DNA of 64,000 nucleotides from NCBI GenBank assembly GCA_009380075.1, contig WHSO01000012.1, positions 1 through 64,000 on the forward strand, in the 5' to 3' direction. Below the pieces are notes generated by a model. That model did no database searches. It had not been told where the DNA came from and saw only the letters and a program-made list of their open reading frames with translations. The position numbers were made by a program, and so were the translations under genes. The DNA is from Alphaproteobacteria bacterium (GTDB taxonomy: Bacteria > Pseudomonadota > Alphaproteobacteria > SMXQ01). This document shows, piece after piece, positions 25,783-34,246 of this stretch (positions are counted from its first letter, which is position 1; each line of letters begins with the position of its first letter).

Positions 25783-26157
25783 TTTTCAACTCCTATCCGC
25801 ATGGTTCCCCCTGGGCTGGCAGGGTAGGGCGGTAACAAAGGCGTGATTCTGCCCCGTGCCGGGCTGAAAGCGGCCCTTCTGGAGCCCCGACCCCCACCGT
25901 TCGCAGAGCCCAATCGGAGACCGGAAAGAGAGACAAGCAAGGGACCACGGCAGGCAACGGCGGGTCCGGGGCGATCCAGAGGTTGCCCCGCAGGAGAGGA
26001 ATGGCGCGTGCGCCCACGTTGACGGGGGTTCCTGATTGACGACGTCCCCCTCTGGGGCTGGGATCGTAGCGTCCAATCGCCTATTCTTCTTTGCCCTCCG
26101 GCAGCAGCAAGAGAACACCTGCCGTAACCTTCGTGACAGGGATTGCCGCGTCCTCCG
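25783..26157. other. Intergenic region between TetR and LysR genes
   Basis: This 375-base stretch separates divergent regulators. Long minus-strand frames cross it but have shadow-type composition. I see no clear LysR T-N11-A palindrome and no repeat or RNA gene. Confidence 0.4.
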
Positions 26158-27051
26158 ATGGAAAACCTGAACGACCTGCTTATCTTCATCAAGGTTGTCG
26201 AGAAGGGTGGCATCTCTGCCGCCGCTACATCTCTCGACGTCTCGCCCAGTCTTGTGAGCCGGCGACTGAGCCAGCTCGAGAAGTCCATGGGCGTACAGCT
26301 CCTCAATCGCTCGACCCGGCACATTTCGCTGACCGACGCGGGCCGCCTGTTCTACGAAAGCTGCAGCCAGGCGATCGCGACCATCGACGCGGCGCGGCTG
26401 TCGGCAACCAGTCTGTCGAACGTACCGCGCGGGACGCTCAGGATCCATTCGGCCTATGGCGTCGGGCAAAGCTGGGTGTCCCATGCGATCACTGCGTTCA
26501 AGCAGGATTTTCCCGAAGTCAGTGTCGACCTCGTCATTGGATCGGATCACGAAAACCTGATGCGGGACGGCTACGATCTCATCATCAAGACGTCGGACCT
26601 GCGCGATTCCAGCCTCGACAGTCGCGACTTCGGCGTGGTCCGTCACATCGTCGTTGCCTCGCCCGACTATCTGAGCCGTCGTGGCCGGCCCAAGGAACCG
26701 CGCGACCTCGCCGACCACGAATGCCTCCTGCAATACGGCTGGCGTCCGGCCAACGAATGGTTCTTCAAGGACGGCGACGGCACCTATGCCGTCAAGGTCG
26801 ACGGCACCTTCAAGAGCACGAACGCTGTCGTGCTCCGGCATGCCGCCGCGAGCGGGCTCGGTGTCACGCGCCTGCCCGAATATGTTCTCGACCCGAACAA
26901 CTCCGACGGTCTGGAAATCGTGTTCGACGATTGCGTGGCGCCGACGCGCGTGCTGAGGGCGTTCTTCCCCCGCTCCATACATGTGCCGGCGAAAGTCAGC
27001 GCTTTCCTCGAATGCCTGGAGAGGGTCGATCCCCGCAGCAAGGCGAGCTGA
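26158..27051 (+). CDS. LysR-family transcriptional regulator
   Basis: This is a 297-residue LysR protein. The helix-turn-helix is at ~4-60 (LLIFIKVVEKGGISAAATSLDVSPSLVSRRLSQLEKSMGVQLL, then NRSTRHISLTDAG). The substrate-binding domain spans ~90-295, with GTLRIHSAYGVGQSWV opening it, as in LTTR subgroup CrgA/DsdC-like. ATG 26158 gives the usual MENLNDLLIF start; a TTG at 26143 is an alternative with a better-placed GGGA. The nearest co-directional gene is RidA, 390 bases downstream, followed by the Rieske operon, so it may regulate that catabolic block. Confidence 0.92.
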   Translation: MENLNDLLIFIKVVEKGGISAAATSLDVSPSLVSRRLSQLEKSMGVQLLNRSTRHISLTDAGRLFYESCSQAIATIDAARLSATSLSNVPRGTLRIHSAYGVGQSWVSHAITAFKQDFPEVSVDLVIGSDHENLMRDGYDLIIKTSDLRDSSLDSRDFGVVRHIVVASPDYLSRRGRPKEPRDLADHECLLQYGWRPANEWFFKDGDGTYAVKVDGTFKSTNAVVLRHAAASGLGVTRLPEYVLDPNNSDGLEIVFDDCVAPTRVLRAFFPRSIHVPAKVSAFLECLERVDPRSKAS

Positions 27052-27441
27052 CCCCGGCGCGCCGTGCCGGCCGCTACGAAGACATCGCCGAACCCCCGCC
27101 CTACGGACGCTGTCGCGCCTCCGCTCGACGCCGCCAACGTCTTCCGGGGCAAAGGTATTTTGAGCGACGGGGGGCTTATCAGCCGCCCCGGACGGGACTA
27201 GGCTACCAGCCAAACAGATAAGAAGGGCAGGGAGACAGGGGAAAGACTCCCCCTCGGCTCGCGGATCCGGATCGGGGACCCGGGCCCCTTGGAAACCGGC
27301 AGTGCACAGGGACAGCGTCGCGGTCCGTGGCTCCGTTTGCGGGCCTTCCAAGAGCGATGGCCTCCCGTGACGTGGTTCGCGGTTCCCCCGCCACAGGGGG
27401 CAAACGCCCGCCGCTGGCCGATTGCGCAGGAGGGTAAGGAC
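27052..27441. other. Promoter region of the Rieske/UbiD catabolic block
   Basis: This 390-base gap precedes a ten-gene plus-strand block and probably contains its promoter. I cannot point to a convincing -35/-10 pair or palindrome. The RidA frame stays open upstream but lacks family similarity before 27442. Confidence 0.4.
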
Positions 27442-27828
27442 GTGCCAAAGCGCCAGAGAATTTCGGGAGCCGGGATCCCCGAGCATCCGCAGCCGTTTTC
27501 CGCGGCGCTACGCATCGGCGACATGATTTTCACCTCGGCCTTCGGCGGCCAGGTCGCCGAAACCGGCAAGTCGCCGGACGATCCGCGTGAGCAGATCGCG
27601 CAGGCCTTCACCAACATGCGCGCCATCGTCGAGAAGGGCGGCGGACGCGTCGACGACATCGCCAAGGTCACCGTGTATCTCAAGGATCGCAACGACCGCG
27701 ACAAGGTCAACGCGGAATGGATCAAGATGTTCCCGGACGAAGACGACCGCCCCGTACGCCACACGGTGACGACGGAGCTTCCGGGCAATCGTGTCATCCA
27801 GATGGAATTCGTCGCCGTGGTCGCGTGA
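27442..27828 (+). CDS. RidA-family protein (copy 1)
   Basis: This 128-residue RidA/YjgF-fold protein likely deaminates reactive enamine/imine intermediates or acts on a pathway-specific imine. Family features are EQIAQAFTNMRAIVEKGGG, VDDIAKVTVYLKD, AEWIKMFPDE and RPVRHTVTTEL, where the second arginine aligns with the substrate-carboxylate arginine of active RidA. The start is GTG at 27442 after AGGAGGG. It opens the Rieske/UbiD block, 28 bases before the dehydrogenase gene. A close paralogue (105 of 128 residues identical by direct comparison, no gaps) lies at 49813 in the second catabolic block. Confidence 0.9.
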   Translation: MPKRQRISGAGIPEHPQPFSAALRIGDMIFTSAFGGQVAETGKSPDDPREQIAQAFTNMRAIVEKGGGRVDDIAKVTVYLKDRNDRDKVNAEWIKMFPDEDDRPVRHTVTTELPGNRVIQMEFVAVVA

Positions 27829-27856
27829 GCGGCAAGGGCGCAGGGGGAATCAGGCG

Positions 27857-29056
27857 GTGCGGAAACTCAAGCTCGGGTTCATCGGTCTCGGCCAGGCGAC
27901 CAGCAAGGTCATGGCGCGTCGCGACGAGATCGACACGCTGCCCTACGTCATCACCGACGCCTGCGACCTGCGTCCCCATGCGCTGGACGCGTTCCGGAAG
28001 GAATTCGGCGGCAAGGTCTTCGACAATCCCGAGGACCTCTGTCGCCATTCGGACGTCGACGTCGTCTATATCGCGACGCCCGCCGACTGCCATCGGGAAC
28101 ACGTGGAGATCGCGGCACGTCACGGCAAGCATATCGTCGTCGAAAAGCCGATGGCGCTGTCGCTTGCCGATTGCGAAGCGATGATCAAGGCGACCGAGGC
28201 GGCGGGCGTCAAGATGCTGGCGGGCCATACCCACAGCTTCGATGCGCCGATCCGCAAGATGCGGGAGATCATCCGTGGCGGGACCATCGGCGACGTGCTG
28301 ATGATCAATTCCTGGAACTTCAACGATTTCAACCATCGCTCCCGCCTGACCTCGGAGCTCAAGACCACCCGCGGGCCGATCTACAACCAGGGACCGCACC
28401 AGGTCGATGTCGTGCGCCAGCTTGGCGGCGGTATGGTCAAGTCGCTCAAGGCCAAGGCGATCATGGACAGCCTGTCGGAGACCGAGGGCGGCTGGAGCTG
28501 CTTCATGGAATTCGAGAACGGCGCCGCCGCGACGCTGGTCTACGACGGGCGCAGCCTGTTCGACACGTCGGAACTGTTCTGGTGGGTGGGCGAAGGCGGC
28601 GACGCGCGCCCGCCCGAAATCAACAGGCGCCAGCGCCAGAAGTACCGCCGGCTCAAGGGACTGAGCCGCGACGAGATGGAGCGCGAGCTCGACCGCGAGA
28701 AAGAGCAAGGCCGCTACGGCGCGAAGGCGTTCGTCCAGCGCGGGGGAGGCGAGACCCGCCACCAGCCGTTCTTCGGCCTGACCGTGGTGAGCTGCGACCG
28801 CGGCACCATGCGCCAGAGCCGCGACGGGGTGATCGTCTACGGCGACGATGGGCCGCAGGAAATCCCCCTCGGGCTCGAGCTCCACGGCCGTGCGGCGGAA
28901 CTCAAAGAGATCTATGGCGGCATCGTCGGGAACCGGCCGATCTTCCATGACGGCTACTGGGCGCTGGCGACCCTTGAGGTCTGTACGGCGATCGCGGAGT
29001 CGGTGAAGGAAAGTCGGGAAATCACGCTGTCCCGCCAGGTGCCGGTGCGGGAATGA
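27857..29056 (+). CDS. Gfo/Idh/MocA-family oxidoreductase (phthalate dihydrodiol dehydrogenase-like)
   Basis: This 399-residue NAD(P)-dependent dehydrogenase has a Rossmann domain starting LKLGFIGLGQATSK, DVDVVYIATPADCHREHVE in the middle and HIVVEKPMALS carrying the catalytic Lys-Pro. The C-terminal beta-sheet domain follows. The start is GTG at 27857 after a GGGGGA stretch. Position and family match Pht4-type 4,5-dihydroxyphthalate/dihydrodiol dehydrogenases, since homologues of Pht5 and Pht3 follow directly. Its true substrate may be another cis-diol or hydroxy-acid. Confidence 0.88.
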   Translation: MRKLKLGFIGLGQATSKVMARRDEIDTLPYVITDACDLRPHALDAFRKEFGGKVFDNPEDLCRHSDVDVVYIATPADCHREHVEIAARHGKHIVVEKPMALSLADCEAMIKATEAAGVKMLAGHTHSFDAPIRKMREIIRGGTIGDVLMINSWNFNDFNHRSRLTSELKTTRGPIYNQGPHQVDVVRQLGGGMVKSLKAKAIMDSLSETEGGWSCFMEFENGAAATLVYDGRSLFDTSELFWWVGEGGDARPPEINRRQRQKYRRLKGLSRDEMERELDREKEQGRYGAKAFVQRGGGETRHQPFFGLTVVSCDRGTMRQSRDGVIVYGDDGPQEIPLGLELHGRAAELKEIYGGIVGNRPIFHDGYWALATLEVCTAIAESVKESREITLSRQVPVRE

Positions 29057-29102
29057 CGGCGGAGAAGCAGTCGATGACGGTTCGTCGAACGGGGGATGAC
29101 CG

Positions 29103-30116
29103 ATGAGCAGGCTGACGCTCGGTTTCGTTTCCGGCATGAACGAACGCGTCGCGCCGTTGTTCGACGGCCGGGTGACGGTGGAGGGGGTCGAGCTCATCAC
29201 CACCTACTCGGATCCGTCGGAGACCTTCTGGCGCCAGCTCAATTTCCAGGAGTTCGAGATCGCCGAGATGTCGCTCTCGTCCTACCTGATCGCCAAGTCG
29301 CAGGGGATGGACATGATCGCCATCCCCGCCTTCCCGGGCCGGCGCTTCATGCACGCGCAGCTGTCCTATCACATCGATTCGGGCATCAAGGGGCCGGAGG
29401 ACATCGCCGGCAAGCGGCTTGCGGTCGGGGAATACCAGCAGACGGCGTCCCTCTGGACGCGCGGCATCCTCGAACATGATTTCGGCGTCTCCCAGTACAA
29501 GGTGCATTGGTACATGGAGCGCAGCGAGGAGTTGAGCCACGGCGGCGCCACCGGATTCACCCCGCCCGAAGGCATCTCCTTCCATCGCATCCCCGCCGAC
29601 CAAAGCATGGCGTCGATGCTGGTCGCCAACGAGGTCGATGTCGCAACGGTGACCCGCGCCTTCCGGCGCGATTCCAACATGATCGACCGCTCGACGCAGA
29701 TTCGGGCGCGCGAGGGCGACTGGTCCAAGGTCAAGCCGCTGTTCCCCGACCGTATCGCCGAGGGCGAGCGGTTCTTCAGGAAGCACGGCTATATCCCCGC
29801 GAACCACGCCTACGTCATCCGCGGCGACGTCTACCGCAAGTATCCGTGGCTCGCGCTCAACCTCTACAAGGCGTTCGTTGCGGCGAAGGAGATCGCGCAG
29901 GAGACCCTGGCCGAAAGCATTCCGTCGGGCCTGATCTTCGGCGCCGATTACCTGGCGCGCACGCGGCGGATCTTCGGCCCTGATCCGTACCCCTACGGGA
30001 TCAAGGCGAACCGCAAGATGCTGGAGACGATCATCGACTATTCCTGTGAGCAGGGACTGACCAAAGAGAAACAGAAGATCGAGGACCTGTTCGCGCCGAG
30101 CACCCTCGACCTCTAG
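29103..30116 (+). CDS. 4,5-dihydroxyphthalate decarboxylase-like protein
   Basis: This 337-residue protein resembles Pht5-type 4,5-dihydroxyphthalate decarboxylases, which share a periplasmic-binding-protein-like fold but act in the cytoplasm; no signal peptide is seen. Recognisable parts are RLTLGFVSGMNERVAPLFDG, ELITTYSDPSETFWRQL, FEIAEMSLSSYLIA, GKRLAVGEYQQTASLWTRGIL and MLVANEVDVATV. The enzyme would remove a ring carboxylate from a dihydroxylated aromatic acid. It lies between the dehydrogenase and the Rieske oxygenase in one strand block, giving the same three functions as the Pseudomonas pht genes in the order 4-5-3. Confidence 0.86.
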   Translation: MSRLTLGFVSGMNERVAPLFDGRVTVEGVELITTYSDPSETFWRQLNFQEFEIAEMSLSSYLIAKSQGMDMIAIPAFPGRRFMHAQLSYHIDSGIKGPEDIAGKRLAVGEYQQTASLWTRGILEHDFGVSQYKVHWYMERSEELSHGGATGFTPPEGISFHRIPADQSMASMLVANEVDVATVTRAFRRDSNMIDRSTQIRAREGDWSKVKPLFPDRIAEGERFFRKHGYIPANHAYVIRGDVYRKYPWLALNLYKAFVAAKEIAQETLAESIPSGLIFGADYLARTRRIFGPDPYPYGIKANRKMLETIIDYSCEQGLTKEKQKIEDLFAPSTLDL

Positions 30117-30194
30117 GAACGGCGAGGGTGCAGGGTGGACGTGTGTGCGTAGACCGGGAGAGAATGACCGAGGGAGTATGAAGGGAGTTGGGCC

Positions 30195-31460
30195 ATGCTG
30201 AGCGCTGAACAGAATGAAATGCTGACGCGGGTCGGGCCGGGAACGCCGATGGGCGAACTGATGCGCCGCTATTGGCATCCCGTCGCCACCTGTCAGGAGA
30301 TCAACGAGAACCCGGTGAAGGCCGTGAGGATCCTCGGCGAATCCCTCACCCTCTATCGCGACCGGCAGGGCCGACTGGGCCTGATCGGCGAACGCTGCCT
30401 CCACCGCGGCGTCAACCTCTGCCGCGGTATCCCGGAGAACGAGGGGTTGCGTTGCCCCTATCACGGCTGGATGTACGACGCGACCGGCCAGTGTATCGAT
30501 CAGCCGTGCGAGGACCCGGACGCCAGGTTCAAGGACAAGATCAAACTGCCGTCCTATCCGGTCGAGGAACTGGGCGGCCTGATCTGGACCTACATGGGGC
30601 CCGAGCCGGCGCCGCTGCTGCCGCGCTGGGATCTGTTCGTCGTCGACAACGCGTTTCGCCAGATCGGTACCACGGTAGTGCCCTGCAACTGGCTCCAGTG
30701 CCAGGAGAACTCCGTCGATACCGTCCATGTCGAATGGTGCCACGGGCGGGTCGGCCTTTACGCGCTCGAGCGCAAGGGCATTACCGATCCGCGCCAGCTC
30801 GCGCGGTTCGAGAGGATCGGCCGCAAGCACACCAAGATCGACTTCAAGGTGACCCAGTACGGAATCCAGAAGCTGCGGCTGCGGGAGGGCGAGGACGAGG
30901 CCACGGCCGAGGGCTGGATCACCGGCCATCCCCTGGTGTTCCCCAACTACGTGCGGATCGGCCAGGTCGGCTATTCCGAGTTCCAGATCCGCGTGCCCAT
31001 GGACGACACCCATACCTGGCACCTGGGCTATCAGGTCTATCTGCCCGGTTCCGCCGTCGAGGTGCCCAGGCAGGACCCCGTGCCGACCTACGACGTGCCG
31101 ATCCTGGATCTGCCGGATTTCGTCCTCGGCCAGGACCTGATGTGCTGGACCGCCCAGGGCCCGGTGTTCGACCGGAGCAAGGAGAACCTGGGTCGCTCCG
31201 ACCGCGGGCTCGTTCTGTTCCGGAAGATGCTGATGGACCAGATCAAGATCGTCCAGGACGGCGGCGACCCGATGAACACGTTCCGCGACCCGGAAAAGAA
31301 CAAGTACATCGACCTTGCGCTCGAGAATTACGGCGACCTGTCCGACTACCGGAAGGGCTCCGTCTATTACATGAACGTCGGCAACCTGAGCCCGGTGCTT
31401 GAGGAGCTCGACGCGTTGATGACCAAGGGCGCGGAAGCCGCCCGCGCCAAGCAGCAGTAG
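30195..31460 (+). CDS. Rieske aromatic-ring oxygenase (phthalate 4,5-dioxygenase-like oxygenase)
   Basis: This is a 421-residue oxygenase alpha subunit. The Rieske [2Fe-2S] ligands are Cys68-x-His70 and Cys87-x2-His90. The mononuclear iron site follows as Asn172, Asp175-x2-His178-x4-His183 in a NxxDxxHxxxxH pattern. It resembles the group that includes phthalate 4,5-dioxygenase oxygenase and vanillate-type demethylases. It would hydroxylate or O-demethylate an aromatic acid. Such enzymes need a reductase (Pht2 type, FMN plus ferredoxin domain), and none is in this window. A strong GAGGGAG region precedes the ATG. It is fourth in the plus-strand block. Confidence 0.93.
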   Translation: MLSAEQNEMLTRVGPGTPMGELMRRYWHPVATCQEINENPVKAVRILGESLTLYRDRQGRLGLIGERCLHRGVNLCRGIPENEGLRCPYHGWMYDATGQCIDQPCEDPDARFKDKIKLPSYPVEELGGLIWTYMGPEPAPLLPRWDLFVVDNAFRQIGTTVVPCNWLQCQENSVDTVHVEWCHGRVGLYALERKGITDPRQLARFERIGRKHTKIDFKVTQYGIQKLRLREGEDEATAEGWITGHPLVFPNYVRIGQVGYSEFQIRVPMDDTHTWHLGYQVYLPGSAVEVPRQDPVPTYDVPILDLPDFVLGQDLMCWTAQGPVFDRSKENLGRSDRGLVLFRKMLMDQIKIVQDGGDPMNTFRDPEKNKYIDLALENYGDLSDYRKGSVYYMNVGNLSPVLEELDALMTKGAEAARAKQQ

Positions 31461-31517
31461 GTTCAACCGGGTGCCGGGCAACACGGCGCCGCAACGAAAC
31501 GACTGAGGGTGGATACG

Positions 31518-32963
31518 ATGGATGCGACACTTCCGAACCGGCCGGCCGTGAAATACAAGGACCTGAGGGAATACCTCGACCTTCTCGAATCCAAGAGGCT
31601 GCTGCACCGGATCACCGCGTCGGTCGATCCGCACCTGGAGATCGGCGCCATCGCCGCCCGCTCGCTGGAACGGAAGGGCCCGGCGCTGTGGTTCGAGAAC
31701 GTCAAGGGCTACGAAGGCATGCCCTTCGTCACCAACATCATCTCGACGACCCAGCAGCTCGGTGCCACCTTCGATACGGAGCCGAACGAGGAAGCGATCC
31801 ACGAACGCGTGGTCGACGGCATGGACCGTCGCATCCCTTCGGTGACGTTGCCGACCGGCCCCTGCAAGGAGGTCGTCATCGGCGCCGCCGACGTCGACAT
31901 CGACTTGATCCCGACGCCGCTGTGGCACGAGCACGATGGCGGCCGCTACCTCGGCACCACGGCCGGAATCGTGACCCGCGATCCGGTGACCGGATTTCTG
32001 AACATGGGTGCCTACCGGGTCATGATCAAGGACAAGAAGACCCTGTCGCTGTCGGGCGGGTTGCGGGGGCGCAACGCGTCGTCGGGCCCGGGCGGCGGCG
32101 ACCACGTGCTCGAGAACGAGGCCCGCAACCAGCCGACGCCCGTCGCCATCGTCATGGGCATGGACCCGCTGCTGACGCTGGCCAACGGCAGCCCGGTGCG
32201 TCCGTCGGATGATGGGTCGATGGAGTACGAGGCGGCCGGCGGCTGGCGCGGCGCGCCGACGGAACTGGTCAAGTGCGAGACCAGCGACCTTCTGGTGCCG
32301 GCCCACGCCGAAATGGTGATCGAGGGGATCATCCCGCCCCACGCCCGGACCGAGGAAGGCCCCCACGGCGAATCGACCGGGTTCTACGGCGAGAACAAGA
32401 TGGCCTTCGTGGTCGAGATCACCTGCATCACCCATCGCAGGAATCCGGTGACCTACGGCCTGATCTGCCAGCGGGTGGAGGATTACCCGCGCCAGCTATT
32501 GCGCTCGGGCTCGCTGCAGTCGCGCATCATCCAGAAGACCGGGTTCACCAACATCCGGCAGGTCTATTTCCCCGAGGTCGGCCGCCACGGCATGCTCATC
32601 GTCTCGGCGAAAATCCGCGACAAGGAAGACCCGCGCCGGATCATGAACGGCATCTGGGAGGATTCGGGCGAGCGCTGGCGCTGGATCATCGTCGTGGATG
32701 AGGACTGCAACGTGCGCGACTGGGACGAGGTCATGTGGCGGGTGGTGTCCGCGGCGGACCCCGACCATGACGTCTTTCCCGGAAAGATTCATAACGCGCC
32801 GAAGCGCAACCGCGGCGAGGTCGATTTCGATCCGCCCCGGCGCGGCATGGGGATCGACGCGACCATGCGGTTCAAGGACGCCAAGTTCCCGCCGGTGAAC
32901 AAGGTGAGCGAGCCGATCATGGCGAAGGTCGTCGCGCGGTGGAAGGAATACGGCCTGCCGTAA
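31518..32963 (+). CDS. UbiD-family prFMN-dependent decarboxylase
   Basis: This is a 481-residue UbiD-type decarboxylase. Visible motifs are LRGRNASSGPGGGD in the prFMN-binding half, the EEGPHGESTGFYG loop that carries the catalytic glutamates, and ITHRRNPVTYGL nearby. Lengths and order match UbiD/Fdc and aromatic-acid decarboxylases. It removes or adds CO2 at aromatic or alpha,beta-unsaturated acids with prenylated FMN, which UbiX makes; no ubiX is in the window. ATG 31518 sits behind GAGGGTGG; GTG 31509 is an alternative. It is the second decarboxylase in this block, so the substrate may carry two carboxyl groups, or the two enzymes may act on different compounds. Confidence 0.93.
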   Translation: MDATLPNRPAVKYKDLREYLDLLESKRLLHRITASVDPHLEIGAIAARSLERKGPALWFENVKGYEGMPFVTNIISTTQQLGATFDTEPNEEAIHERVVDGMDRRIPSVTLPTGPCKEVVIGAADVDIDLIPTPLWHEHDGGRYLGTTAGIVTRDPVTGFLNMGAYRVMIKDKKTLSLSGGLRGRNASSGPGGGDHVLENEARNQPTPVAIVMGMDPLLTLANGSPVRPSDDGSMEYEAAGGWRGAPTELVKCETSDLLVPAHAEMVIEGIIPPHARTEEGPHGESTGFYGENKMAFVVEITCITHRRNPVTYGLICQRVEDYPRQLLRSGSLQSRIIQKTGFTNIRQVYFPEVGRHGMLIVSAKIRDKEDPRRIMNGIWEDSGERWRWIIVVDEDCNVRDWDEVMWRVVSAADPDHDVFPGKIHNAPKRNRGEVDFDPPRRGMGIDATMRFKDAKFPPVNKVSEPIMAKVVARWKEYGLP

Positions 32964-33015
32964 CGCGGCCTGCCGAGGGGAACGACGGAAGTCGAAACAG
33001 GGGAGACCGGGAGAC

Positions 33016-34164
33016 ATGCAAGCACGTTGGCAAGGGGCCCGCATCGCCGGGTTGTTTCTGCTTGGCGCGATCGCGTCGTCGGCCGCCATGACGGCGCTGG
33101 CGAAGGAGCCGTGGGAGGAAAAGTGGGATCAGGTCCTCGCGGCGGCGCGCAAGGAAGGTGTCGTCGCCGTGTCCGGTCCGCCCGGTGCCTTCCAGCGCCG
33201 TGCGATCACAGAGGGATGGGCCAAGGCCTTTCCCGACATCAAGCTGAACTACGTCGGCGCCCGGGGCACGCAGATCGTGTCCAAGGTCGTGCGGGAGCGG
33301 ACATCCGGGCTCTACAACTGGGACGTCATTCTGGCCTCGACCGACCCGACCGTGTTCTCGCTGAAGCCGATCAACGCGCTGGCGCCGCTGCGTGACGCCA
33401 TCATCCGGCCCGACATCACCCAGGACAAGTCCTGGATCGACAGCTTCGAATCGGGCTTCATGGATACCGAGAAGAAATACTTCTACAGCCCCGTGGGGAC
33501 GGCGGGGACCCTCGGCTTCGTCAATCGCGACTGCGTGTCGAAGAACGACTTCAACAAGATCGCCGACATGAAGAAGCCCCGGTTCGTGGGCAAGATCGCC
33601 TGGCACGACCCGACGCGGCCGGGAACCAGCACCCAGGGCCTGGGCGTCCTGTACCTCTCCGTGGGCGAAGCCTGGATCAAGGACATGTTCCAGAACCACA
33701 AGGTGACGTTCTCGCGGGATTACCGGCAGATGACGGACTGGCTGGTCAGCTGCGCCAAGCCGATCGTCATGGGCATGCCCAACGACGTGCTCGAGCAGAT
33801 GCAGAAGCAGGGCATCGGCAAGAACGTCGAGGAAATGGACGGCCCTGTCTATGCGGGCAAGGTCAACCCGGGCGGCGTCGGCGGCAATGCCAGCATCGGC
33901 TGGTACAACAACGCGCCGCATCCGAATGCCGCCAAGGTCTTCGTCAACTGGTACATTTCGGCCGAATTCCAGCGGCACTACGCCAGTGTCGTGCAGGTCA
34001 ACAGCCGGCGGGCGGACGTGAAGCCTGCCGATCCGCGCCATGTTCTCGACCCGGCCAAGACATATTTCAACACCAGCGAGGAAAACGTCCGCCTGGTGAA
34101 GGACTTCCAGGCGCGGGTCAAGACCTGGGGCGTGCTGGGCAGCCTCGGAAAAAAGAAGCGGTAG
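33016..34164 (+). CDS. ABC transporter solute-binding protein 1 (Fbp-like), lysine-tailed
   Basis: This 382-residue periplasmic binding protein (extracellular solute-binding family 1) has a signal peptide ending at TALA-KEPWEE. Family segments are AARKEGVVAVSGPPGAFQ, ERTSGLYNWDVILAS and GKIAWHDPTRPGT. It lacks an obvious tyrosine pair for iron, so an organic anion is more likely than Fe3+. It is followed by a close tandem paralogue and then by ATPase and permease genes. The C-terminus is GSLGKKKR, one of several basic tails among the binding proteins here. A strong GGGGAGACCGGGAGAC precedes the ATG. Confidence 0.92.
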   Translation: MQARWQGARIAGLFLLGAIASSAAMTALAKEPWEEKWDQVLAAARKEGVVAVSGPPGAFQRRAITEGWAKAFPDIKLNYVGARGTQIVSKVVRERTSGLYNWDVILASTDPTVFSLKPINALAPLRDAIIRPDITQDKSWIDSFESGFMDTEKKYFYSPVGTAGTLGFVNRDCVSKNDFNKIADMKKPRFVGKIAWHDPTRPGTSTQGLGVLYLSVGEAWIKDMFQNHKVTFSRDYRQMTDWLVSCAKPIVMGMPNDVLEQMQKQGIGKNVEEMDGPVYAGKVNPGGVGGNASIGWYNNAPHPNAAKVFVNWYISAEFQRHYASVVQVNSRRADVKPADPRHVLDPAKTYFNTSEENVRLVKDFQARVKTWGVLGSLGKKKR

Positions 34165-34173
34165 TTTACGGAA

Positions 34174-34192
34174 CGGGTCCGCGCCGGGCCCG
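34174..34192 (+). terminator. Intercistronic stem-loop after binding protein 1
   Basis: CGGGTCCG and CGGGCCCG form an eight-base stem (one G-U pair) with a CGC loop, ten bases after the stop of the first binding-protein gene. No U-tract follows (AAAACG), so it more likely stabilises the upstream mRNA or attenuates than fully terminates. Confidence 0.55.
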
Positions 34193-34246
34193 AAAACGTC
34201 AATGAATGCGCCGCCGCCATGGCGCATCGGACACGGGAGACTGAAC

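Noticed and set aside
25786-27486. 566-codon minus-strand frame across the LysR gene
   Set aside because: It is antisense to a clear LysR gene, has low-complexity Arg/Gly composition and no recognisable domain.
29022-32435. 1137-codon open frame on the minus strand
   Set aside because: It lies opposite four well-supported plus-strand genes (dehydrogenase, decarboxylase, Rieske, UbiD). It is rich in Arg, His, Val and Gly as expected for an antisense shadow in high-GC DNA, and has no family motif.
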